DNA of 64,000 nt from Xylanimonas cellulosilytica DSM 15894 (GTDB lineage: Bacteria > Actinomycetota > Actinomycetes > Actinomycetales > Cellulomonadaceae). The stretch covers positions 2,046,001-2,110,000 of the forward strand of contig NC_013530.1 of assembly GCF_000024965.1 (NCBI RefSeq). Reading direction: 5' to 3'. The translations under genes were made by a program, and so were the position numbers. This document shows, piece after piece, positions 47,201-54,741 of the stretch; positions within the stretch are counted from its first letter, which is position 1, and the number at the start of each line of letters is the position of its first letter. The notes beneath the pieces were generated by a model. It was not told the DNA's origin, searched no databases, and worked only from the letters and a program-made list of their open reading frames with translations.

Positions 47201-47796
47201 ACTTCCCGGCCTGGTCGGAGGGCGACGACGTCGTCGTCGCACACCACGCCGGACCCGACGGAGGCTCGGGCGGCGTCGCTGGGACTGAACGTCTCCGCTT
47301 CACGTTCCCCCGCCAGCGACGGGACCGGCACCTCTGCCTCGCCGACTTCATCCGGCCCCGCTCGTACTACGAGGAGACCGGATCGTTCGACGTGCTGCCC
47401 GTACAGCTCGTGACCGTCGGCTCCACCGTGGCCGAGCACACCGCGAAGATGTTCGCCGCGAACGAGTACCGCGACTACATGGAGCTGCACGGGCTGTCCG
47501 TCCAGCTCACCGAGGCGCTCGCCGAGTACTGGCACTCCCGCGTGCGGGCCGAACTGGGCTTCGCCGCCGAAGAGCCGACCGACGTCGACGGGCTGTTCAA
47601 GCTCGACTACCGCGGGGCCCGCATGTCCCTCGGCTACCCGGCCTGCCCCAACATGGAAGACCGGCACAAGGTCGTGGAGCTGCTCCGGCCGGGGCGCGTG
47701 GGGGTGGAGCTCTCGGAGGAGCTGCAGCTGCACCCGGAGGCGTCGACGGATGCGTTCGTGTTCCACCACCCGGAGGCGAAATACTTCTCGGTGTGA
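44215..47796 (+). CDS. metH: Cobalamin-dependent methionine synthase
   Basis: 1193 aa. Domain order is standard: homocysteine-binding (about 20-340; VADGAMGTMIQ, the zinc ligands in LVGGCCGTTPEH), methyltetrahydrofolate-binding (about 360-640; AIGERTNANGSKAFREAM), cobalamin-binding (about 680-880; DVHDIGKNLVDIIL, whose His is the axial ligand, and MSGLLVKS), and the SAM reactivation domain (ACPNMEDRHKV at the end). It methylates homocysteine to methionine. The GTG start is fixed by the leaderless -10. It converges on the eCIS operon with a 24-bp gap. Confidence 0.97.
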   Translation: MTIEAPAPTVDPVADARAAALLDAVRSRVVVADGAMGTMIQEQDPTLEDYEGHEGCNEVLNVSRPDIIGAVHDAYLEAGVDAIETNTFGANWSNLGDYGIDHRIRELARAGAAIARSRADAFATPDRPRWVLGSMGPGTKLPSLGHTTYAHLRSTFAEQAAGLLEGGADALLIETSQDLLQAKAAVTAAHDAFAAVGRRVPVMVSVTVETTGTMLMGSEIGAALTALQAIGVDTIGLNCATGPDKMSEHLRYLSQHSEMPVTSMPNAGLPELGPHGAVYPLSATELAAAHAQFVREFGLGLVGGCCGTTPEHLAAVVDAVRGADLPPREPQRENAVASLYSPTDLTQELSYLAIGERTNANGSKAFREAMLEGRWDDIVDLARAQTREGAHLLDVCVDYVGRDGVADVREVVSRLASASTLPLVIDSTEPAVLQAGLELVGGRAVVNSVNFEDGEGPGSRFARIMPLVKEHGTAVVALTIDEEGQARTTDHKVAIASRLIDTLVQKWGMRVDDIIVDALTFPIATGQEETRRDAIETIEAIRQITAKYPGVHTTLGVSNVSFGLNPAARTVLNSVFLHEAVAAGLDSAIVHAAKILPRTAIPDEQWDAALALVWDKRVYDDAGELVHDPLSHLLSLFEGVDAAALRDAREAELSALPIGERLARRIIDGNKKGLEADVDEALADRMKALDIVNDHLLSGMQVVGELFGSGQMQLPFVLQSAEVMKTAVALLEPHMEKVAGEATKGTIVLATVRGDVHDIGKNLVDIILTNNGYKVVNIGIKQPISAMIEAAEEHDADVIGMSGLLVKSTVVMKENLQELASRGLASRWPVLLGGAALTRTYVEDDLASQFPGTVRYARDAFEGLRLMEPLVAIARGAAPDAVGLPPLKKRRHAAVTLAETAPENLPARSDVAADNEVPEPPFWGTRIVKGMPLADYAAFLDERAVFLGQWGLKPGRGDDGASYEELRQTEGLPRLAMWLDRIRTERILDPSVIYGYFPAWSEGDDVVVAHHAGPDGGSGGVAGTERLRFTFPRQRRDRHLCLADFIRPRSYYEETGSFDVLPVQLVTVGSTVAEHTAKMFAANEYRDYMELHGLSVQLTEALAEYWHSRVRAELGFAAEEPTDVDGLFKLDYRGARMSLGYPACPNMEDRHKVVELLRPGRVGVELSEELQLHPEASTDAFVFHHPEAKYFSV

Positions 47797-47820
47797 ACGA
47801 CGCGCCCTGAGGCCGTCGCC

Positions 47821-48633
47821 TCAGTCGGGACACACCATCGCGGGGTCGCCTCGGCGCAGCCCGCGCGCGTCCCCGACCGCGTCGAGAACGCTGCGGCGCA
47901 TCAGCAGCATGGCCGCCTTGTGCGGGTGGCGGGACACCACGTCGACCTCGCCGACGGCGCTCCGTGGGAGCCAGAAGTGTCCCTCGAGCGCGCCGTGAGC
48001 CGCGCCGCACAGCGAGCAGTACCCGTCGCCCAGCGTCGTGGTGTGCACCGGGCAGGGAGCCGGAACGCTCACCTCGGCCCGCACCGCGACGAACCGGTCA
48101 GAGATCCGGCGCCGACCGCTGAGCACGTCCTCGACGACGAGCCCGCGCGCCGGGACACGTTCCAGCCGAACCGTCAGCTCCCTCGTCATGAGCAGCTGCC
48201 CGTTCGGCAGGTTGGCAACCTCGGTGTCGCCCAGCACGGACTCGTCGATCCAGAGCGGCCCGTTCCTGACGACGTCGAAGGCGTCGTGGTACCCGCACCG
48301 GGGGCACGGTGGGTCGGGCGAGAAGACCTCGCCGTCGCGGACGAGACGCAGGTCCACGTCGGCGCCACTGATGCCGATGAAGTCTGCCGCAGCACGGTCC
48401 TCCGCGTCGTAGACGGTCTGCACGCCAGCCGTCACGGCAAGGCGGGACTCGCGCAGCGCTCCGGCCACGTCCTCGGCAACCTGCGGGTCGTGGACGTCGA
48501 CCAGCCACAGGAGCCCTGCGATGTCGGTCACGACGGCGGGTGCTGGCAGGCTCGCGACAACGTGCGATGCCCGCGCCGCGTCCGCAGCCGAGAGGCCGGT
48601 CCGGGGCACGGTGAAGGTCCAGAGCTGGTGCAT
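47821..48633 (-). CDS. Cys-rich protein of unknown function, last gene of the eCIS operon
   Basis: 270 aa; not recognised. The N-terminal half (HQLWTFTVPRTGLSAADAARA) is alpha/beta, without Walker or HTH motifs. Two putative zinc clusters are present: CPRCGYHDAF in the middle and CPVH...CSLCGAAHG later. No signal or membrane segment is visible. It follows the candidate cargo gene with a 10-bp gap and is the last gene before metH. Its place directly after a toxin-like gene fits an immunity protein or a cargo adaptor/chaperone; this is inference. Confidence 0.7.
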   Translation of the reverse strand: MHQLWTFTVPRTGLSAADAARASHVVASLPAPAVVTDIAGLLWLVDVHDPQVAEDVAGALRESRLAVTAGVQTVYDAEDRAAADFIGISGADVDLRLVRDGEVFSPDPPCPRCGYHDAFDVVRNGPLWIDESVLGDTEVANLPNGQLLMTRELTVRLERVPARGLVVEDVLSGRRRISDRFVAVRAEVSVPAPCPVHTTTLGDGYCSLCGAAHGALEGHFWLPRSAVGEVDVVSRHPHKAAMLLMRRSVLDAVGDARGLRRGDPAMVCPD

Positions 48634-48643
48634 GGTGCTCCCT

Positions 48644-51094
48644 CTACGGCACGGACAGCGCGGCCGCCGACTCGGCGATCCCCACACCGTATGCGGGCGG
48701 CGGGATGCCAGGATCGGTCTCCGCGCTGATGGCGACGTAGAACGCCGTCAGCACCAGCGCGAAGGCAGCACGGTCGTCCGCGTTCGCGCGCAGGTGCGCG
48801 ACGAACAGAACAGCCGGCGCGTTGCTGGCGACGGCGAAGCCGCGCGCACTGGCGAAGGCCGCGATCACCCCGTGGAGCTCCGGGTGCAGGACCCACTGGT
48901 GCAGGTCGGCTCGGACGGGCATGAGTACCTGCGCCGGGAGGCCACCGACGTACTCCGGCCACACATGGTGGCGTTCGATGTGGGTCGGGTTGCCGGGGAC
49001 GAGCTTGCCGTTCCAGTCGAGGAACGGGAACGACCACCCGGGCAGCAGGTTCCACCGGAACGGCTTCCCTTGCCGTCGCCGTCGCTGGCGGCGGTGGCGC
49101 GCTCGGTCGCTCGGCCGGTCCACCGGCACCGGCCGTGGGCGGGCTCGCGCCAGCTCCTGGATCAGAAGCACGAGCGCCACGATGACCAAGATGACCAGGA
49201 GCACGACGCCGACCCAGAAGAGCACGACGCCGAGCTCGACCCCGACCGCGACCGGGACGAGCACCACCACCGCAGCCGCCGGAGGTGAGGCCATCCTGGC
49301 GGCGGCGCGCAACCTCGGCACGGTGATCTCCCGCAGCCCTTGGGTGAGCGACCGCTCCAGTCCGCTGGGGACCCCCCGCAGGACGTCTCGAACCGGCGTC
49401 ACCACCCGATGGAGCAGTGCCCGCAGCCCTCCGCCCGCCAGCGCAGCAGCCCTCCCGAGGGCGGTGAGCGGGTCGGTGACGATGGCCAGCACGACACGGC
49501 CGACGGCGCCCAGAGCAGCCACCACCCTGCCTGCGTACCCGGACACCAGCGACACCGCCCGCCCGAAGACCGCCGCGGCCGCTCCCACCAGCGCGACGAT
49601 CACTCGGCTGACGGCCGACGCCACCCGACGCGGAGTCTCGAGCAGTCGTGCGGCCAGCAGCGCCACGTACTCGGTGGCGGACGAGACGGTCAGCGCGACC
49701 ACGCGCCCGATCCTGCCGAACGCCTCCGCGACGAGCCGCTCGTTCTCGGCGCGGTGGATCGCCTCCTCGACATCGATCGACTCCGGGTCAGGGTCGGAGG
49801 CAAGCCCGTCCAGGGCGTCGTCACGGTTCTCCCCGAGCTGTGCGCGGGTCCTGCGCGCGATCTGGTCGACCTGCGACCGCGCCGCGGAGAAGTGTCGGCG
49901 CACGGCTGCCTGTGATCCCTGCACCCCAGCGCGCAAGCTCGACGTCACGGACGAGCCCAGCGACAGCAGTGCGCCCCTCACCGCCGCGGTCGCCTGCCTG
50001 ACCAGCCCGAGCACCACCCCGCCGATTCTCACCACCACGGCCCCGGCCCTGGCGGCGGCTCTCCGGACGAGCCCGACGGTCTCGGCGACGACCTCGCCGA
50101 CGAACCGCCCGACCGCCCGGCTCGTGTCGCGCACGACACCGGCGACCGAGGCCGCCGTCGCACGGACGAACCGTCGAACACGGCCGACGCCGGGAAGATC
50201 GGGGATCGGCAGCGACGTCGCGAGCTCCGCGATGCCCTCGGCCACCACACCGGCGCCTCTGACCGCGGCGGACACGAGCGTGGTCGCCGCGGAAGCGACG
50301 GCGCCGAGGACTGTCGCTGCTCCGGTGACGAAAGCCGAGGCAAGCCCGCCCACGACGGCCAAAACCGCCTGCGCCCCCGAGGCGAGCCAGCGGGAGACCT
50401 GAGCAGCTCCCGCCGCCACCGTGCTGCCGACCCACGCGATCGCGGCATCGAACCGCCCGCTCACCACCCCGAGGACGGCGTTCTCCTGAGCCATCAGCTC
50501 TGCGTGCTGCTGTGCCACGTGAGCGCGCACCGCTGTGATCGACGACGCGGTGTCGGCCTCGATCGCTGCGGCCTGCGCGGTAGCGCCGTCCGGGATGACG
50601 AAGCCTGCCGAGCTCGTCGGTTCGTCCGGCCCGCCGACCTGGTCGTCGCCGTCGGTCGGCTCACCGGGCCCTGCGCCGGAAGCGTCCTCCTGCAACGGTG
50701 GGGGCGCGTCGTCGGCCGGGCCGCCCGGCTCCGTCGGCGTCCCGGACTCGGGCTCGCCCTCAGCGGACTCGACATCCTGTACGACGTGGTCGCTCTCCTC
50801 TGCGGCCACTTCTTCCGTCACCGGGGCGACCCCTTCCTTCGCAGCGGCGTCGCTCTCGGCCTCGCGCCCATCGACAGCGGGTTTCGCGCGGCCGTCGCCC
50901 CCGTCCCGAACCGCCGTGTCCGCACGAACCGCTGTGTCCGCACGCCATCGCGCCTGCGCTGCCTGGTTGCTCGCAGGTAGGCCGTCGCGGTGCAGGGCGA
51001 CTCCGGGTCCGGAACGCACCGCCGCCGCGGCCGGCGCCGGCCTGCGACGGCGCGGCTCGTCCTCGACCTTCGTGATCACCGCCGGCTCGCTCAC
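48644..51094 (-). CDS. Candidate eCIS cargo/toxin with C-terminal His-rich nuclease-like domain
   Basis: 816 aa. Residues 1-165 are acidic, disordered and Pro/Glu-rich. Residues ~175-590 are long Ala/Val-rich amphipathic helices (AQVSRWLASGAQAVLAVVGG; repeated VVRDTSRAVGRFVGEVV-like segments), followed by one strong hydrophobic stretch (about 605-650). A basic linker (RRQRRRRQGKPFRWNLLPGW) leads to the last ~140 residues, which contain ERHHVWPEYVGG and RADLHQWVLHPEL, resembling His-Me-finger (HNH-like) toxin nucleases. No HEXXH/DUF4157 signature was seen. GTG 51094 lies one base after the ATPase stop. Delivery by the adjacent eCIS is inferred from context. Confidence 0.72.
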   Translation of the reverse strand: MSEPAVITKVEDEPRRRRPAPAAAAVRSGPGVALHRDGLPASNQAAQARWRADTAVRADTAVRDGGDGRAKPAVDGREAESDAAAKEGVAPVTEEVAAEESDHVVQDVESAEGEPESGTPTEPGGPADDAPPPLQEDASGAGPGEPTDGDDQVGGPDEPTSSAGFVIPDGATAQAAAIEADTASSITAVRAHVAQQHAELMAQENAVLGVVSGRFDAAIAWVGSTVAAGAAQVSRWLASGAQAVLAVVGGLASAFVTGAATVLGAVASAATTLVSAAVRGAGVVAEGIAELATSLPIPDLPGVGRVRRFVRATAASVAGVVRDTSRAVGRFVGEVVAETVGLVRRAAARAGAVVVRIGGVVLGLVRQATAAVRGALLSLGSSVTSSLRAGVQGSQAAVRRHFSAARSQVDQIARRTRAQLGENRDDALDGLASDPDPESIDVEEAIHRAENERLVAEAFGRIGRVVALTVSSATEYVALLAARLLETPRRVASAVSRVIVALVGAAAAVFGRAVSLVSGYAGRVVAALGAVGRVVLAIVTDPLTALGRAAALAGGGLRALLHRVVTPVRDVLRGVPSGLERSLTQGLREITVPRLRAAARMASPPAAAVVVLVPVAVGVELGVVLFWVGVVLLVILVIVALVLLIQELARARPRPVPVDRPSDRARHRRQRRRRQGKPFRWNLLPGWSFPFLDWNGKLVPGNPTHIERHHVWPEYVGGLPAQVLMPVRADLHQWVLHPELHGVIAAFASARGFAVASNAPAVLFVAHLRANADDRAAFALVLTAFYVAISAETDPGIPPPAYGVGIAESAAALSVP

Positions 51095-51095
51095 C

Positions 51096-52955
51096 TCAGC
51101 TCGCCTCCCCGTGCACCAGGCTCAAGGAGTCCCCGAACTCCTTGAGCGTCGGCAGCTTGCCGGCCCGCCGACGTTGCCGCGCCACCGCTCGCAGGAGGTG
51201 GTCCATCGCGATCGGGCGGTCCTCGTAGGCCGCGAGGAACGCGGCGCCCAGCGCGACCGTCCGGATCTCCCCTCCCGACAGCGCGAACGCCGCCGCCAGG
51301 CGCTCGACGTCGATGTCGGCGGTCCGGGGCGCCTCCGGCGGGAGCGCCCGGTGCCACAACCGCAGCCGAGCCGTCTCGTCCGGCATCGGGAACTCGATCT
51401 CGAACTGGATGCGCCGCGCGAACGCCGTGTCCAGGTTCCCGGGCAGGTTCGTGGCCAGCAACAGGACGCCGTCGAACGACTCGATGCGTTGCAGCAGATA
51501 GGCCACCTCGATGTTGGCGTACCGGTCGTGGGCGTCGGAGATCTCCGAGCGCTTGCCGAACAGCGCGTCCGCCTCGTCGAACATGAGGATCGCCCGCGAC
51601 CCCTCGACGGCGGCGAACACCTCCTCGAGGTTCTTCTCGGTCTCGCCGATGTACTTGCTGACGACCGCGGACAGGTCCACCTTCCACAGCGGCAGGCCGA
51701 GCTCCGCCGCGACGACGGCGGCCGACATCGTCTTGCCCGTCCCCGACACGCCGGTGAGCAGCGCCCGCAGCGCTCCCGAACCGCCGCTCAGACGCCGGAA
51801 CGCCCAGTCGTCGAGGACGCGGTCGCGGTGCTCGACGGCCGCGGACAGCTCGCGCAGGCGCCGCATGCTCGCCTCCGGCAGCACGAGGTCGTCCCAGGCG
51901 TACGTCGCCTCGACGAGCTGCACGCTCGGTGGCCGTCGCACCGACGACAGCACGCCCCGGCCCGCCGTGCCGGGCGACCGCGGAGACCACGGCACGGACA
52001 GCTCGACGTGCGCGACGCCGTCCGGCAGCACGGTGCCCGACGCAGCCCGCGCCCCGACCGCCACCACGACGGGCTGCGACAGCGCCCACCGCAGCTCGGA
52101 CTCGTCGCACGCACGTGCGTCGACGACGTCGACGTACAGCACCGCGTGCTCCAGCCGCGCGGTGGTCACGGCGTCGGAGAACGAGCCGGAGCCCGCGGTG
52201 TGCCAGGACACCAGCTCACGCCCGAGGGCCCGCGCGAAGCACCGGGCAGCAGGGAGCGACTCTCCCGCGGTCGCCCCGCGCACGACGACGGCGCGCACCA
52301 CGCCGGCGCGCACGGCCTCCACGACCGGCGCCACGCCGGGCACCTCGGCCGGCGTCCCGCCCACGCCGTTCCCCACGAGGTCCCGGCCGGCGTGCGGACT
52401 CAGCAGGTGCGCCCGCACCGGCTCGGCAACGGTCAGCCCCGCGGCCCGCCAGTGCGCGGCCCCGGGCGCGGGGAAGGTCTCGAGCAGCCGGCTCGCGAAC
52501 AGCGCCGAGGTCCGGTCGAGCAGCACCTCGGCACCCGGCACGAGCCGCAGCAGCACGTCGATCGTGGGCAGCGGGCGGGCGAGGTCGTCGTTGAGGTAGC
52601 CGAACACCCGCCGGTAGCTCGTCTCGGTCTCGGGGGCCAGCACGGTGGCGAGCACGAGCGTCTCGGCCGCGCTCAGCCGATACGCGCCGGCGAGCTCGGC
52701 CAGCGGCGACGGCCCGCCCGTCACCCCCGTCGCCAGGTCGGCAGCCCGCTCGCGCAGCAGGCCGAGCGCGGTCTCGGTCGGCGCGTCCGGGTTCCGCTCG
52801 CGCAGCAGTGCCTCGACCTGCGCGTCGGAGACGAAGTGCCGGTGGAGCTCGTCGGGCGTGTGCCGGTACCCGGCGGCGAGCCGCCGGGCCTCGTGCAGCA
52901 GGGCGGCGTCGAGCCAGCGACGCAGCCCGGTCAGCCACGCCGGGTCAGCACCCAT
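51096..52955 (-). CDS. eCIS AAA+ ATPase (Afp15-like)
   Basis: 619 aa. An N-terminal helical domain (about 1-370) precedes a C-terminal AAA+ module: Walker A GVSGTGKTMSAAV, Walker B AILMFDEADALFGKRSE, sensor LLLATNLPGNLD and arginine finger FARRIQFEIEFP. This ATPase is a hallmark of extracellular contractile injection systems such as Afp/PVC. Its ATG at 52955 lies 25 nt inside the preceding gene, which implies translational coupling. Confidence 0.9.
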   Translation of the reverse strand: MGADPAWLTGLRRWLDAALLHEARRLAAGYRHTPDELHRHFVSDAQVEALLRERNPDAPTETALGLLRERAADLATGVTGGPSPLAELAGAYRLSAAETLVLATVLAPETETSYRRVFGYLNDDLARPLPTIDVLLRLVPGAEVLLDRTSALFASRLLETFPAPGAAHWRAAGLTVAEPVRAHLLSPHAGRDLVGNGVGGTPAEVPGVAPVVEAVRAGVVRAVVVRGATAGESLPAARCFARALGRELVSWHTAGSGSFSDAVTTARLEHAVLYVDVVDARACDESELRWALSQPVVVAVGARAASGTVLPDGVAHVELSVPWSPRSPGTAGRGVLSSVRRPPSVQLVEATYAWDDLVLPEASMRRLRELSAAVEHRDRVLDDWAFRRLSGGSGALRALLTGVSGTGKTMSAAVVAAELGLPLWKVDLSAVVSKYIGETEKNLEEVFAAVEGSRAILMFDEADALFGKRSEISDAHDRYANIEVAYLLQRIESFDGVLLLATNLPGNLDTAFARRIQFEIEFPMPDETARLRLWHRALPPEAPRTADIDVERLAAAFALSGGEIRTVALGAAFLAAYEDRPIAMDHLLRAVARQRRRAGKLPTLKEFGDSLSLVHGEAS

Positions 52956-54478
52956 TCCCGCTCCCCCGTCGCCTCCAGGCGGAACCGGCACCGGTCCATC
53001 CCGGTGAGGTTGAGCAGCAGCCCCAGCGGCGGGTGCCCGAGCAGGACGACGACGGGCTCGTCGTCGTCTCCCACCCGGACCGTCGCCTCGAACGCGAGCA
53101 CGTTGCGGCGCAGATGGTCGGCTCCGGCGGCCGCCATGCCGGGCAACCGGAAGGACAGCTCGCGCAGGAGCGCGGCGCCGGCGACGCGCGCGGTCGACGC
53201 AAACCTGGTACCGACGAGCCTGGTGGGCAGCAGGCCCGGATCGGCAAGATCGGCGTCGATGGCCGGGGCCCGGCGGGCCAGCACCGGCTCGAACGCCGCC
53301 CGGAGCGCAGCACGCTGCGCGACGGTCACCCCGTCGGCCCAGGCCGCGAGCTCGTCGTCGCCCGTGCCGTCGAGCCCGAGTGCGAGCTGCAGCCCGGGGT
53401 CGGCGAGCACCGCGCCCGCACGCGCGTGCCCGATGACGCAGGCGATGGCCACCGCGGCCACGATCCGGTCGGGCAGCACGGCCCCCAGCGGCGGCCACCC
53501 CCGCGTGGCCTCGCGCAGCGGGAGCTCCGCGAGCAGCGGCAGGAGCAGGTAGATCCCACCGAACCGGCTCGCGTGCTCCGTCCCGGGGTCAGGGTTCACC
53601 GCCGGCTCACGCGGGGCGAGCTCGGCGACCGCCGCCCGACGGTTGCCGGGGTCCCAGGGCACGAGGGCGGCGACCGCCTCGGACGCGCCGGCCCACGCGG
53701 CGGTGCGCCAGTCGCCTTCGGCCAGCGCCCGGGCCAGCGCAGCGCGCTCGAGGGCCGGCCGACCCGCGAGGGCTCCCGCCACGACGACCAGGTCGCGGGC
53801 GCACGCGGCCGCCGTCGGGCTCACGGCATCGCCGCGTGCCAGGGCGAGCACGACGGCGAGGGTCGCCTGCCGCACCTCCGCAGGCAGCCGTCCGGCCTCC
53901 CCCAGCCCGCGCACGACGCCAGCCAGCTCCCGCACGTCCATCGCACCGGACCCGGTGGCCAGCGCGTGCGCGATCGCGGCGGCGTCGACGGGATCGATCC
54001 GTTCGACGACCTCGTCGAGCTGCGAGTGCCCGCACGACAACAGCGCGGCGAGCAGGACGGACGGCTCCGCCGTGGCGACGTCGTGCAGCGCGCCCGACGG
54101 CGACCCTCCCGTCAGGCCGTGATACTCCCAGCGCCCGTCCGCGCAACCCCGGACCAGGTCCAGCACCCACTGGGCGAGGTAGGCGGCCCGGTCGGGGAAC
54201 CACAGCACGTCCGGTGGGTTCGGACCAGCGGCGACGACGTCGTCCACGGCCCGCGCGACCGCCGCAGCGAGCCGCCGCCCGCCCGCGGATGCACTCTCGG
54301 ACGACGGGACGACGGTTCGTACCTCGAGCCGACGGATGAGCCAGACGCCGTCCCCGGTCGGCTCGTACGGCTCCAGCCCCGCCCGGAACCACCGGGAGCT
54401 CTCGGCGGGCGTCGGCCCACGCGCGCCGCCGACCAGGCGGCGGCGCTGGGTGTGGTGGCGGACGCGCAGGGTGGACAT
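52931..54478 (-). CDS. eCIS protein in the tape-measure (Afp14) position
   Basis: 515 aa, soluble, Ala/Leu-rich. The N-terminus (VWLIRRLEVRTVVPSS, then VLWFPDRAAYLAQWVLDLVRG and WEYHGLTG) resembles what I recall of CIS tape-measure-type proteins. The C-terminus has GHPPLGLLLNLTGMDRCRFR. It is located between the fibre genes and the ATPase, where Afp14 lies in classical clusters. No membrane segment is visible. The family assignment is uncertain. Start ATG 54478 overlaps the coiled-coil gene stop by one base. Confidence 0.6.
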   Translation of the reverse strand: MSTLRVRHHTQRRRLVGGARGPTPAESSRWFRAGLEPYEPTGDGVWLIRRLEVRTVVPSSESASAGGRRLAAAVARAVDDVVAAGPNPPDVLWFPDRAAYLAQWVLDLVRGCADGRWEYHGLTGGSPSGALHDVATAEPSVLLAALLSCGHSQLDEVVERIDPVDAAAIAHALATGSGAMDVRELAGVVRGLGEAGRLPAEVRQATLAVVLALARGDAVSPTAAACARDLVVVAGALAGRPALERAALARALAEGDWRTAAWAGASEAVAALVPWDPGNRRAAVAELAPREPAVNPDPGTEHASRFGGIYLLLPLLAELPLREATRGWPPLGAVLPDRIVAAVAIACVIGHARAGAVLADPGLQLALGLDGTGDDELAAWADGVTVAQRAALRAAFEPVLARRAPAIDADLADPGLLPTRLVGTRFASTARVAGAALLRELSFRLPGMAAAGADHLRRNVLAFEATVRVGDDDEPVVVLLGHPPLGLLLNLTGMDRCRFRLEATGEREWVLTRRG

Positions 54479-54741
54479 CAGGCCGTGCCGGGTCCGGCGC
54501 CGACATCGAGGTCGAGGTCGAGGTCGTCGCGAGCGTCGGCGGGGCCCGCCCCGCGGGCGGGTGCGCCGGCCAGGAGCTCTTCGAGCACCCGGATGGCGCC
54601 CTCGATCCGCAGCACCTGGTCACGCAGGTCGTGCTGCCTGCGGTCGAGCTCGGCGAGCTGGGCGTTGCCGTCGGCGAAGTCCGCACGCAGCTCCTTGAGC
54701 CGGTCGAGGATCTGCGGGGTGGAGACGGGTGCAGTGCTCAT
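54478..54741 (-). CDS. Small coiled-coil protein of the eCIS operon
   Basis: 87 aa. A single heptad-rich coiled coil (ILDRLKELRADFADGNAQLA then ELDRRQHDLRDQVLRIEGAI) spans residues 10-60 and is followed by an acidic DLDLDLDVG tail. It overlaps both neighbours (ATGA upstream, TGATG downstream), so stoichiometric production with the fibre protein is likely. Function unknown; a trimerising adaptor or chaperone is possible. Confidence 0.75.
   Translation of the reverse strand: MSTAPVSTPQILDRLKELRADFADGNAQLAELDRRQHDLRDQVLRIEGAIRVLEELLAGAPARGAGPADARDDLDLDLDVGAGPGTA

Noticed and set aside
44113-47769. Minus-strand frame of 1,218 codons opposite metH
   Set aside because: Composition is codon-bias mirror of metH (repeated EHHVD/RLG runs) with no domain; metH shows every expected motif.
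48644-51094. DUF4157 peptidase-type eCIS effector
   Set aside because: No HEXXH motif was seen anywhere in the protein.
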